From positions 496,001-560,000 of the forward strand of contig OW818699.1 of the NCBI GenBank assembly GCA_942493385.1: a DNA stretch of 64,000 bases, given 5' to 3'. Under the pieces are notes generated by a model that was not told where the DNA came from, did not search any database, and saw only the letters and a list, made by a program, of their open reading frames with translations. Shown one piece after another: positions 37,201 through 45,194 of the stretch; positions within the stretch are counted from its first letter, which is position 1, and each line of letters starts with the position of its first letter. Origin of the DNA: UBA8389 sp942493385 (GTDB lineage: Bacteria; Bacteroidota; Bacteroidia; Bacteroidales; UBA1402). A program made the position numbers and the translations under genes.

Positions 37201-38999
37201 CTACCTATCCACTGACGGTCAAGGTATATACCGGAGGTAACAACGTGAGGTTAAAAGCGTGGATTGACTGGGACGGCGATTGCTTATTCGAAGAAAGTGA
37301 GGCATACGATCTAGGTTCAACAACAAGTAGCTCAACGCCATTGTCGATACAAATTCCAGTATTGCCTGGCACTGTCGAAGGTTTTTATTCGATGCGGATT
37401 CGTACCAGATATAGTTCTGCACCTACACCAATCAATGAAAATGGGTATAGTGAGGCCGAAGATTATACGATTCGCATTCTAAGCCCCATTAGTAATACAT
37501 GGAATGGTACTACATGGAGTTCGTCCACCCCCATCCAGCAGCATGATGTGACTTTGTCTGGTCACTACAGTGGGGCAGGATTTGTTTGCAACAATTTGAT
37601 TGTCAATGCAGGGAAACAACTGACGATTTCTTCTGGAACGATGTTGGTTGGAAAAGACTTGACTTTAAAAAGTGATGCGACTGGATCTGCAACATTGTTG
37701 AACAGCGGTATTCTGACAATAAACGGAAACATTTCGGTGGAACAATATTTGACATCGGCTCGGAACTGGTACATGTCAAGTCCGTTTGCAAGCGCAACCG
37801 CACCTAGTGGATTTACTTATTATAAGTATAATGAATTGACAGGAGCATGGGAAGGCGTAAGTTCAGGTGCAACTCTTGTTCCTACTGTAGGTTACATCGT
37901 TCAAGCGACTGCTCCATCTACCTTTGTATTGCAAGGCTCTGCAAGCAATTTGCTCAATCTCGGAGCTTTAACAACCCCTATTCTGACAAGAACGGCAAGC
38001 AATAGTAAGCCTGGCTTCAATTTGGTTGGAAACCCATATCCTTCCTATTTAAATGCCAACACGCTTATAAACAACAATGCTTCATTGGATAAATCGTTGT
38101 GGTTTAGAACCAAGAATGGTTCAAGCAATTATGTTTTCGATGTTGTTAATACAACCTCTGGACTGGGTACAAACAACAATGGTTCAGGTAGTGTCACAGG
38201 AATGGTTCCTCCCTTGCAATCTTTCTGGATACGTATTGCAGAAGGCATTGAATCCACCACCCTTAGCTTTAACAACACCCTTCAATTACATCAGTCAGAT
38301 GCCAATTTGTTCAGAACTTTAGAAGAAGGTATTCGTCAAAAGCTTCAAATCCAGGTCTCCAACCGAAAGAATGCTGATGAGTTAATTCTTTATACTCATA
38401 CGAATGCGTCAAATGAATTGGATGTGTGGGATTCGCCCAAAATTTCGAACGATAATGCTCAAGTCCCTGAAATTTGTTCATTTGTTAGCCAACAGAAAGT
38501 GGCCATCAACGGATTGCAGAATCTAAACCCTGGCACGATGATCCCAATCGGGTTCAAAACTGGAATCGCAGATACTTTCTGTCTCAAACTGACCGATAAA
38601 GTAAACTTTGATGACAATACCCTTGTGATACTGAAAGATTCCTTATTGAATCGTGAACAAGATATCACTGACGGCAATTCATACACATTTGTGTCGGATG
38701 TCGCCAATACAGACAATCGCTTCTATTTGCTATTAAAATCCACAACCAATTTAACTGAAGAGAAAACCAAAGGACAATCCTTCGTTGTTAAAACCAATCC
38801 AAGAAATCAATTGGTAATTACAAGGCAACATGCAACGACAACAGCAGTTGTTCGTGTTGTAAATGCATTGGGTCAGTTGATTGCAATTGCAAACATGAGT
38901 GGCACTAACCTTGTAATGGAGAAACCAATCCATCCAGGGGCTTATGTCATCGTGGTGGATGTTTCCGGCATGCGCCTTTCCCAAAAGTTCATTTTTTAA
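34284..38999 (+). CDS. M6 family metalloprotease with GEVED and T9SS sorting domains
   Basis: This 1571-residue exported protease has a hydrophobic N-terminal signal (about residues 7-27). The M6-type zinc site is HEFSHVLGSPDFYD at residues 332-345 (His332, Glu333 and His336, with the following Asp as third ligand or neighbour). GTGSWDIMAGG follows, the conserved segment after the zinc site in this family. Two GEVED domains are seen around residues 720-800 (WIDWNRDCNFQVGEEYDLGS) and 985-1060 (WIDWDGDCLFEESEAYDLGS). Two fibronectin-like segments precede them. The C-terminal 500 residues match the NHL protein at 26674 (GFNLVGNPYPSYLN), ending in a T9SS type A domain (VVNALGQLIAIANMSG). It is likely a surface or secreted peptidase. 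A propeptide of about 160 residues before the core is probable. Confidence 0.88.
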   Translation: MKLLKLSKACSIAIFFLAVSNFVIESSPAYPFPIVFTQSDGTKINVFIKGDEFLNWKESDDGYTLLHNKKGDLEYGMLNDSSNLVPSGVLARNAPNRTNAERRLLQRLPRKLSFGRNQVDTARVRMRVRDESIPSISKMPLTDETSGKNSMLRSSVAVPTTGSRKLICILMNFTDVTFHFAQSDFANLFNQVGYNADGATGSVKDFFLENSYNQYDLTVDVVGPFTADYPMAYYGNNTNGNGNALMVEAINKANSSVNFADYDNDGNGEVDGVYILFAGKGEESGGGADAIWSHAGGLNLAVDNVVAKSYSCSPELRGNEGFNITRIGVISHEFSHVLGSPDFYDVDYETGGSYSGTGSWDIMAGGTWNNSGTTPAHHNPWTKIYKYGWASATLLNSPRNVTLKNSEDFNDGFAKVKTLTDGEFFMVENRAKLKFDSYIPGSGMIIYHVHKSVVGGVGGINATHPMRMYPVAQNATENPYIAGNYGSINAASCAWTGTGKTEFSDVSTPGSVSWSGENTNKPIRNISFNASDNSVSFKFMDPDATPPTSQASNFLSTNVTDYAATISWTRGSGDRVLVLARRVDPVEVSPTNGTSYSANNIFMLGQLVDPGTYVVYDGTGTSVTVSDLLSSSNYYFGVYEYNLADHSYLSPGLTGSITTTGCTPCLPTTGDSWTFSITNVSFGTLNNSTGNAVYSSYKDSYTQIYTGSTYNLSVTSNPSNNLAFVKAWIDWNRDCNFQVGEEYDLGSLNATGTLTKQIYVPINALTGYCTMRVRIQWNTAPTACGSNRYSESEDYLLKVVRQGTLPTIQASGLGISNIQASTANISWVRGDGERVVVLMKMAGAVNLDGVNLQTLIPDSRFLAGSMVGDNTYVIYDGVGTNVELTSLLKNKTYYLAVLEYNSEHQAFLTPELTGSFSTTGCTPGIPSHVAGQWQMYISNVKLNSLNITSTGSVTTATGYSDYTSDIVELVSGTTYPLTVKVYTGGNNVRLKAWIDWDGDCLFEESEAYDLGSTTSSSTPLSIQIPVLPGTVEGFYSMRIRTRYSSAPTPINENGYSEAEDYTIRILSPISNTWNGTTWSSSTPIQQHDVTLSGHYSGAGFVCNNLIVNAGKQLTISSGTMLVGKDLTLKSDATGSATLLNSGILTINGNISVEQYLTSARNWYMSSPFASATAPSGFTYYKYNELTGAWEGVSSGATLVPTVGYIVQATAPSTFVLQGSASNLLNLGALTTPILTRTASNSKPGFNLVGNPYPSYLNANTLINNNASLDKSLWFRTKNGSSNYVFDVVNTTSGLGTNNNGSGSVTGMVPPLQSFWIRIAEGIESTTLSFNNTLQLHQSDANLFRTLEEGIRQKLQIQVSNRKNADELILYTHTNASNELDVWDSPKISNDNAQVPEICSFVSQQKVAINGLQNLNPGTMIPIGFKTGIADTFCLKLTDKVNFDDNTLVILKDSLLNREQDITDGNSYTFVSDVANTDNRFYLLLKSTTNLTEEKTKGQSFVVKTNPRNQLVITRQHATTTAVVRVVNALGQLIAIANMSGTNLVMEKPIHPGAYVIVVDVSGMRLSQKFIF

Positions 39000-39012
39000 T
39001 TAGAGCCAAATT

Positions 39013-39168
39013 ATGAAAAGCAATAGAAAGACATACAATACTCCATTAATTGATCGTGTACTGCTGGACAAGGACATCTCACTCGTAATGATTTCGCCGC
39101 CCGGTGGACCAAGTGAGGTTCCTGCGTTTCCATCCGAATTAATTGAATCCCCAATGCTGATGGGTTAG
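39013..39168 (+). CDS. Small 51-residue protein downstream of the metalloprotease
   Basis: An ATG 13 nt after the metalloprotease stop opens 51 codons to TAG at 39166-39168. The residues include KTYNTPLIDRVLLDKDISLVM and a SPPGGPSEVPAFPSEL tail. The pattern of a basic YxxP start, an LDxxISLVM core and a Pro/Gly-rich SPPGGP end resembles short hypothetical proteins I have seen annotated in Bacteroidales, often beside secreted proteins. It has no signal peptide or transmembrane helix. A hairpin terminator follows it 39 nt later, so it would be the last gene of that transcript. It may be chance, but its length, position and ordered ends make a real gene likely. Function is unknown. Confidence 0.55.
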   Translation: MKSNRKTYNTPLIDRVLLDKDISLVMISPPGGPSEVPAFPSELIESPMLMG

Positions 39169-39207
39169 TGCAACAGTGTGGGTGCGTTTCCTATTCTGAT
39201 TTTAAAA

Positions 39208-39241
39208 CACCCAGCAAACGAACGGATCAATCTGCTGGGTG
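39208..39241 (+). terminator. Hairpin terminator after the 51-residue ORF
   Basis: CACCCAGCA (39208-39216) pairs perfectly with TGCTGGGTG (39233-39241) around a 16-nt loop. The right side continues CTTATATT, a weak T-run, so strength is uncertain. Confidence 0.6.
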
Positions 39242-39268
39242 CTTATATTAATGGAGGAATTTATCCGA

Positions 39269-39457
39269 TCATTTTCGGATGAATTTGCGGGTCAAAATTT
39301 GATTGTCTTTTGTCTGAACTCTTAAAAGGTACAACCCAGATTGGAGCTTAGAAACATCGATGATTGCATCATTGGAAATCGACGATTTTGGGAACCCTTT
39401 ACCCCAGATAGGAGTACATTTAATGATATACTCTTGTTTGGAGACGATAAGAATTAA
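39269..39457 (-). pseudogene. Orphan C-terminal remnant of a T9SS-sorted protein
   Basis: Read on the minus strand, 62 codons end at TGA (39269-39271) and give a typical last part of a T9SS type A sorting domain: SNDAIIDVSKLQSGLYLLRV then DNQILTRKFIRK. An in-frame stop (39458-39460) lies directly upstream and no start codon or signal peptide is present, so the body of the protein is gone. It points in the opposite direction to the metalloprotease, whose terminator lies just beyond its end. It is best read as debris of a deleted or rearranged surface-protein gene. The rest of the gap 39001-39614 holds the small ORF, the terminator and an AT-rich promoter region. Confidence 0.7.
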
Positions 39458-39565
39458 TCAAATGTGCAACATGATAGCCCTGAAACAAAAGATTTTAGTT
39501 GTAACTTTTACTATTCCTCAGCTTTTCTTTTTGAATAATCTTGTCTTTTTAGAATAAAATAGTAT

Positions 39566-39573
39566 TAAATTTG
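39566..39573 (+). promoter_or_regulatory. -7 box for the Kelch lipoprotein pair
   Basis: TAAATTTG matches TAnnTTTG and lies 41 nt before the ATG at 39615 in an AT-rich stretch. A TTG at 39541-39543 is a possible -33 element. Confidence 0.5.
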
Positions 39574-39614
39574 AATCGTTTTATTAATTCTAATTACTTG
39601 ATAAAATAAAAAAT

Positions 39615-41228
39615 ATGATATTTCCAGCTATCTATGCAACACCAAGATTTTTCGTGTTGGTTTTTATGATGATGTGCCTATTTGCCTGTTCTCCAGAAAA
39701 CACGACCGACGAGGAACCAAAGGTCGAGAACCCCACTTTCAGCCTAACCCAACCTGAAGTACTTCAAGTAACAGAAGACTCTTTGTCGATACAGTTTAAT
39801 TTTGGAGATAGTATTGTTCCTTCAATTAGTGAGTATGGAATGGTATGGTATCTTCAAGAAGATACTTCATTGCTCGGTCATTGCGTCAAGTCGTATTATG
39901 GAAAACCTGATAAAAGCATTGTCACTTTTAGTCTTAAATCTGGTTTACCCATTAGCCAGACGTTTTATTTGCGAGCATTTATTAAGGTAAATGGTCAGAT
40001 TTTTTACAGTCGATTTGTTACTGTGAGTGATGTTCATAGTGAACCACCAGTCTTTAATGGCTGGTTTCCTGAGAAACCTTTGTTTAACGAACAGATTGTG
40101 CTTAAAGGATCCAATTTCGTACGAACCAATAATCCAGCCTATTGCCAATTAAGAATAAATCAGAAAGTGATCATTCCTGATTCTGTTTTAGAAGATGCAG
40201 TTTATTTCAAGTTGTCTAGCGAATGCGTGTCAGCCAATGACTTTAATTATCAACTGAATGCCACCTTAATCCTTTTCGGCAAGGAATACCCCGTCAGCAA
40301 CCCATGTAAAATACTCTGTCCATGGACAAAGTTGCCATTTGATTCTTCGTTCCCATATTCTTTTTTATTGACCAGTGGAACAGGAACGAGTTTGGACAAG
40401 CAAGGTTCTGTCGTGTTTGAACGAGGAGGTGATTTTCTATACTCTTTTAATACCGAGAGTAGTGTATGGACAAGAACACAGCTGCCAGATGGTTTTTGTT
40501 CTGCCAATCTAATTTTCAACAGGACTGGAAATCAATATGTCTTGCTTAATGGCAAGCTCTATTCCAGTCCAACGGGGAGCAATTCATGGAGCCTTGTCAC
40601 ACAATATCCTTCAGCATATCCGACCTTTAACAAACCTTTTTTCTATTTGAAAGAGGACTGGTTGTATATCGGATTTTTTCAATTTATGGTAGAAAGTTTC
40701 GGGGAAACTGATATAAGAGAATTCAAACGGTATTCCTTATCTGAAAACCGCTGGGAAACGCTGAGCCCCATGCCGGAGATAAACGGTGGTGTCATGTCTA
40801 GCTTCCTTTTCGAACAAAATCAAAAAATTCATATTGGTGTACGAAGGTCCAATGTGGCGTATGATTTTTCATCTAACAGACGTATTTGGAGTTATTCGAT
40901 AACCGATGACCTGTGGTCATGGGATTTTGAAACGCCCTACAGCGATTATCCATCTGGCGAAGATGACTTCAGCCGTTTTTCCTTCACTTGCAAAGGTCGG
41001 GTTTTCATGGGATTTGGTTCAAATATGGATTGGCCGACTTACTGTGCCAATGATGTCTGGGAATTCAAGAAAATGACAGGAACTTGGGAGATGATTCCAC
41101 CCTGTCCCGATCATTTGATTTTGACAGCATGGTTTACAGTTGGAGATGATGTTTATCTGATCGGTCGTGATGAGGATTACGAAAACAAATACTTTTACAA
41201 GTTGAATACTGCTTTGTTAAATCATTGA
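39615..41228 (+). CDS. Kelch-type beta-propeller lipoprotein (first of pair)
   Basis: This 537-residue protein has a lipoprotein signal with hydrophobic core FFVLVFMMMCLFAC; the lipobox cysteine is in FAC-S. A fibronectin-like segment (about residues 35-140, with ISEYGMVWYL and FYLRAFIKVNGQ), a short IPT-like stretch (FNEQIVLKGSNFV) and Kelch-like blades follow from about 230 (ENRWETLSPMPE, VWEFKKMTGTWEMIPPCPD). The protein would be tethered to a membrane facing the periplasm or surface. The next gene encodes a protein of the same design 2 nt later. No enzyme motif is seen. A ligand-binding role is inference. Confidence 0.75.
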   Translation: MIFPAIYATPRFFVLVFMMMCLFACSPENTTDEEPKVENPTFSLTQPEVLQVTEDSLSIQFNFGDSIVPSISEYGMVWYLQEDTSLLGHCVKSYYGKPDKSIVTFSLKSGLPISQTFYLRAFIKVNGQIFYSRFVTVSDVHSEPPVFNGWFPEKPLFNEQIVLKGSNFVRTNNPAYCQLRINQKVIIPDSVLEDAVYFKLSSECVSANDFNYQLNATLILFGKEYPVSNPCKILCPWTKLPFDSSFPYSFLLTSGTGTSLDKQGSVVFERGGDFLYSFNTESSVWTRTQLPDGFCSANLIFNRTGNQYVLLNGKLYSSPTGSNSWSLVTQYPSAYPTFNKPFFYLKEDWLYIGFFQFMVESFGETDIREFKRYSLSENRWETLSPMPEINGGVMSSFLFEQNQKIHIGVRRSNVAYDFSSNRRIWSYSITDDLWSWDFETPYSDYPSGEDDFSRFSFTCKGRVFMGFGSNMDWPTYCANDVWEFKKMTGTWEMIPPCPDHLILTAWFTVGDDVYLIGRDEDYENKYFYKLNTALLNH

Positions 41229-41230
41229 CT

Positions 41231-42865
41231 ATGAAACGATTTCGGAAACTTCTCATTTCCATTCTTCCGATTTTCTGTCTTCTATCTTGTGAACAAGTAG
41301 AAGAACAGGTCATTGTTGATACCCCGGAACATGTCTTGACCATTGATGATTGGACTGTGACTGCGTATTCATCCGTTAAGGTAAATATGACTTTCAACTT
41401 GGATTATGATCCAACTTTGAAGGAAGTGGGAATTCAACTAGAAAAGAATGACCATTCCCTAAAGCAGAAGCAGACCTTTGATTTATCTTCCTTGCATTCT
41501 AAGGAATCCGCCTATTTTGAGGGTCTGACGTCAGGCACTTTCTTGGTCAGATCGTATTTGATTCATAATTTAAACGATACGGTATACAGCAATGAAAAAA
41601 GTATTTTGGTTTCTGTCACTGATTTTTCAGATTTTTTAATTTCATGCTATCCGACCTACGTAGCGAGTACAGGCAAGTCAATATTCAGTAAGAATAGTGA
41701 TGAGTGGTTTGGTTTTTTTATACATTCTGACGAAATTCTGAATGTTGAAAACATTTTATTGAAGATTGGAGGTCATGTGGTTGATGACATACAAGTTTCA
41801 ACCTCCTTTTCCAGCGATTATGATAAAAAGTACTCCTACATGGTAAGTATGTATGTTCCAGAGGAACTAACCTCGGGCCAATATGACATTGAAATATTTG
41901 ACAACACATCCTGGAATACTACTGGTCTTGTTTTAGACAAACTTTCGGGTTCGTGGGAACGCATGGAATCATTATACACCGGACCCAGGATGATTGGTAC
42001 TAAGTTTTATTTCCAATCCGACAAGTATGGATACATTGGTATGGGCGATCCTGGTTTTATTAGCCAGGAAGAGGTCTATTTCTGGAGATTCAATATGGAA
42101 GATTACACGTGGAAGCAATTGAAAACATTGAATGTGCAACCGAATACTCTGATGGACAAGTATGGAGGTGCCATTGTGGATAATAATGCCTATACGGTCA
42201 TGAATGTTTCTAATTTGAATGACACCATGCAATTTGCTCAATACCATATATGGAAGTATGATCTTTCTCAGAATACTTGGAGCAATTTTACAAAAATGCC
42301 ATATAAGGAAATGATGGCACAGAATTCCCTTGTGTTTTTTCTTAACAATAAGATTTATATGGCTGGTGGGCTAACGAACGGTTCTTCACCAACAAGGAAA
42401 GTTGTTTGTTATGATATCCGGAACAACTCTTGGTCAGTCAAAAACCACGATGTTCCGTTCGACTTTATCGGGACCAGCGAATACTTCACGACGTTCTCGA
42501 CCAATACTGCGGCATATTTGTTGACGACCGATTATATGAACCTTAATTGTTGGAAATATACTGAAGCAACTGATAGTTGGACGTCTTTTGCAATGCCTTT
42601 TCCGTTTTTCACGCTTGGTGGCATGGCAACTCTCCATGATGGTAAGATTTTCTATGTAGGCGGTGTCGAACTTGGTTCAGGATTTGAATACAGCCTGAAT
42701 TATTGTTATACTTATGACGAAGTGAGCCAATCTTGGATTCAGATAGCTCATCTCCCTGAACGAGCTACCAATGGTGTCGCATTCAACTATAACAATACAC
42801 TGATGGTAGGTCTTGGAAGGGGAGAATATGCCTCAACCGTTTCTATGTACCGGTATCGTGATTAA
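41231..42865 (+). CDS. Kelch-type beta-propeller lipoprotein (second of pair)
   Basis: This 544-residue protein starts at ATG 41231. A TTG two codons earlier overlaps the previous stop and gives a worse signal. The lipoprotein signal is KRFRKLLISILPIFCLLSC with lipobox cysteine in LLSC. An N-terminal fibronectin-like segment (about residues 35-125, GLTSGTFLVRSYLIHNLND) is followed by five or six Kelch-like blades: WKYDLSQNTWSNFTKMPYKE, KIYMAGGLTNG, CYDIRNNSWSV, and KIFYVGGVELGSG. It is probably a paralogue of the preceding gene and shares its promoter. It is the last intact gene before the tRNA-Leu repeat copy A. No function is assigned. Confidence 0.75.
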   Translation: MKRFRKLLISILPIFCLLSCEQVEEQVIVDTPEHVLTIDDWTVTAYSSVKVNMTFNLDYDPTLKEVGIQLEKNDHSLKQKQTFDLSSLHSKESAYFEGLTSGTFLVRSYLIHNLNDTVYSNEKSILVSVTDFSDFLISCYPTYVASTGKSIFSKNSDEWFGFFIHSDEILNVENILLKIGGHVVDDIQVSTSFSSDYDKKYSYMVSMYVPEELTSGQYDIEIFDNTSWNTTGLVLDKLSGSWERMESLYTGPRMIGTKFYFQSDKYGYIGMGDPGFISQEEVYFWRFNMEDYTWKQLKTLNVQPNTLMDKYGGAIVDNNAYTVMNVSNLNDTMQFAQYHIWKYDLSQNTWSNFTKMPYKEMMAQNSLVFFLNNKIYMAGGLTNGSSPTRKVVCYDIRNNSWSVKNHDVPFDFIGTSEYFTTFSTNTAAYLLTTDYMNLNCWKYTEATDSWTSFAMPFPFFTLGGMATLHDGKIFYVGGVELGSGFEYSLNYCYTYDEVSQSWIQIAHLPERATNGVAFNYNNTLMVGLGRGEYASTVSMYRYRD

Positions 42866-42906
42866 TGGCATTAAAATGCTATTCCTACACAAGTAGGTGC
42901 CAAACG

Positions 42907-42982
42907 GGTGCAGAACCCCAAACAAAAAACCCTAACTGATTGAATATCAATTAGGGTTTTGTTGTCTTCGTACCCGAAGCCG
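42907..42982. repeat. tRNA-Leu tail plus terminator repeat, copy A
   Basis: This segment aligns with 55126-55201 over 76 nt with about six differences, with no gap. On the minus strand it reads CGGCTTCGGGTA, the end of tRNA-Leu(UAA), then a linker, then a hairpin (42926-42960) with stem arms AAAACCCTAA and TTAGGGTTTT. The stem differs from copy C at paired positions in both arms (AC/GT instead of GC/GC), so base pairing is kept. The upstream tRNA body is absent. The rest of the gap to 43707 has a gene remnant and otherwise no recognisable gene. GGTGC motifs occur at 42896-42900 and 43205-43209. Confidence 0.75.
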
Positions 42983-43377
42983 AGCGTGAGTGGTGAGATT
43001 TCAACTTCATTTAACAGCCACATCCACAACTATTTATACTCATATTGTGGTGTAATTCAATGAAATTGATTCTTTACAAATGCTCACTCCACTTTAAGGA
43101 TTTACCTATTAAAACCTTCCTATTTACTTGTTTTTCAATCGTTTAAAATTAAATTAATTTGATGGGGTTATAAGTGTCTGTATTTCAGTATATTTTACGA
43201 TCTGGGTGCAGAATGGGAGCAAGAATTAATATAAAAACCACCTATGAGAATACATGTTTTGTGCTTAACTTATAGAGGGTTGAAACAAGCTCTTTTTTTT
43301 AAGATAGCTGAAGCATCCAAAATGTATTTGACGTCTTTCGTTTGGCTTACTTTCTCAAACAAATCGATGTCTGAACT

Positions 43378-43671
43378 CTATGGAGAAGTGATTTCTAAAA
43401 AAGCTACATGCCACACTTTCCCTTTTCCGCCTTGTTGGTTTGTATCAACCAAATAGGCTGATTCCTTGTCATAACCATAAATTGTGGCATTATGTCCGGC
43501 AAAATGGAATGGATTTGTAAAGTATTCCAGATGGTAACAGTCCATTTTCAAACCCACTAACTTACCATTGTCTACGAGTGTCTTTACGTTTACCAAGCTT
43601 TTTGGGTGGAAGCTATTTCTCTGACCGTTAAATGGCTTTTTGGGATCAATTTTTTTTAATAAAATCGCTTA
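43378..43671 (-). pseudogene. Remnant of BtrH N-terminal/DUF4872-type protein
   Basis: On the minus strand a 98-codon open stretch lacks a proper start. Residues SFHPKSLVNVKTLVDN, then DCYHLEYFTNPFHFAGHNA and YDKESAYLVDTNQQGG, resemble the BtrH N-terminal cysteine-peptidase-like fold (butirosin protein H). The fragment stops at 43378, well short of the usual length. An A8 run (43650-43657, reading T8 on the plus strand) allows the frame upstream to continue as GPLSDFIKK if one base is inserted, suggesting a frameshift. The gene for the rest is absent. It is probably a decayed cargo gene of the island, or a deletion scar. Confidence 0.45.
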
Positions 43672-43707
43672 AAGGTCCATCCTGTCAGCAGTCGGTTTAA
43701 AAATGCA

Positions 43708-44991
43708 TTAAATATGAAGTAGGTAGTGTTGTGCCAGGTACGTCCCACAACCAGCAAAGAAGCCAATGGCCGCCAACCAACTGATATTCTTAAGATACCA
43801 GATAAAGTCAATCTTCTCAATGCCCATTGCAGCCACACCTGCAGCAGAGCCTATAATTAGGATACTACCACCAGTTCCAGCAGTAAATGCTAAAAACTCC
43901 CAAAAAAAGTGATCTGTTGGATATTGGACCATACTGTACATGCCCTGTGCTGCAGCTACAAGGGGCACATTATCCACTATGGCGGAAAGTAACCCAATGG
44001 TCATCGCAATGATGCTATCGTTGTGAATCGTCCTATCCATCCACTGAGCCACAGCAGGAAGTATACCAACCGATTCCAAGGCTGATATACAAATCAAGAT
44101 TCCAAGAAAGAACAATATGCTAGTAGTATCTATGCGATTTAGTGCATTCGTAACGGTAAAGGGCATTCGCATTTCATGGGGTTTCTTCTTGTGCATAACT
44201 TCTGTCAGGACCCACAAGATACCAACACCAAGTAGAATGCCCATGAATGGTGGCAAATGAGTAAAGGTCTTGAAAATGGGGACCATAATTAGGCAGCCAA
44301 TACCGGAATAGAACACAATTTTCTGTTGTTTCAAAGACAGAACCTCTTTATGTTTTTCTATAGTTACATTGGGTCGTTCCAAATTTCCTTTCATTTTAAA
44401 TGACAAAATGGACAATGGCACTATGAGGCAAACAAGACTCGGCAATAGGAGTTTCAGCATTATATTGACAGTCGTTATTTGATTTCCTATCCATAACATG
44501 GTTGTTGTTACGTCTCCTATTGGCGACCATGCTCCCCCTGCATTGGCTGCAATGACTACCATACCAGTATACATCAACCTTTCCTTCGGATCCTTTATCA
44601 GTTTCCGTAACAATGAAACAATAACAATGGTCGTAGTAAGGTTGTCTAATACTGCTGACAAAAAAAAGGTGATGAAACAAATCATCCACAAAAGTGATGT
44701 CTTTTTCGTGTTGGTTATTCTCTCCGTGATTATGGTAAACCCATTGTGTGAGTCGATTAGCTCTACAATGGTCATGGCGCCCAACAGAAAAAATAAAATT
44801 TGAGCCACTCCGCTGAAACTTTCGGATAGCTCAGTGTTAACCAGACTTTTATCCGGTGCATTCAGAATATAGACTGTCCAGCATAATACCCCTGTGATAA
44901 GAGCCGTAGCCGACTTATTGATTTTTAAGGGATGCTCAAAAGCTATACCAGCATAACCAATAATAAAAATGACTGCAATAAGTATAATCAT
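43708..44991 (-). CDS. nhaD: Na+/H+ antiporter, NhaD family
   Basis: This 427-residue protein has about 12 membrane helices. It contains the NhaD/ArsB-type core with SAVLDNLTTTIVIVSL, GAWSPIGDVTTTMLWIGNQ and AIVDNVPLVAAAQGMY, where the buried Asp and Thr residues (LDNLTT, GDVTTT, VDNVPL) match the ion-binding repeats of the ion transporter superfamily. It exchanges external protons for cytoplasmic sodium at the inner membrane. The start is ATG 44991 (MIILIAVIFIIGYAG). It lies on the minus strand, divergent from the DapB-like gene. It is among the best-supported genes for a salt-tolerance role in the island. Confidence 0.93.
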   Translation of the reverse strand: MIILIAVIFIIGYAGIAFEHPLKINKSATALITGVLCWTVYILNAPDKSLVNTELSESFSGVAQILFFLLGAMTIVELIDSHNGFTIITERITNTKKTSLLWMICFITFFLSAVLDNLTTTIVIVSLLRKLIKDPKERLMYTGMVVIAANAGGAWSPIGDVTTTMLWIGNQITTVNIMLKLLLPSLVCLIVPLSILSFKMKGNLERPNVTIEKHKEVLSLKQQKIVFYSGIGCLIMVPIFKTFTHLPPFMGILLGVGILWVLTEVMHKKKPHEMRMPFTVTNALNRIDTTSILFFLGILICISALESVGILPAVAQWMDRTIHNDSIIAMTIGLLSAIVDNVPLVAAAQGMYSMVQYPTDHFFWEFLAFTAGTGGSILIIGSAAGVAAMGIEKIDFIWYLKNISWLAAIGFFAGCGTYLAQHYLLHI

Positions 44992-45194
44992 GGTAAAAAA
45001 GTTCGTGTCTAAATAATTTAAATGATATAAAAGTTGTTGGGGAGCGAACTTGCTACTATCAGCAAACGATCATCATAAATGCCACAATATAGCATTTTTA
45101 GATGAAATGTACCAACACCTTTTCTAAATAGGGCTTGCAAAATTTGATTGAAATAACTATTTTACGCTTTAAAATTAACTTAACAAATAAGAAG

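Noticed and set aside
39360..39557. Plus-strand 65-codon frame
   Set aside because: It is antisense to the T9SS remnant, with no start signal or family likeness.
42970..42990. Second tRNA gene at copy A
   Set aside because: Only the last 12 nt of tRNA-Leu are present. The anticodon, D and T arms are absent.
43244..43456. Plus-strand 70-codon frame in the gap after copy A
   Set aside because: It is largely antisense to the BtrH-like remnant and has no recognisable family or promoter.
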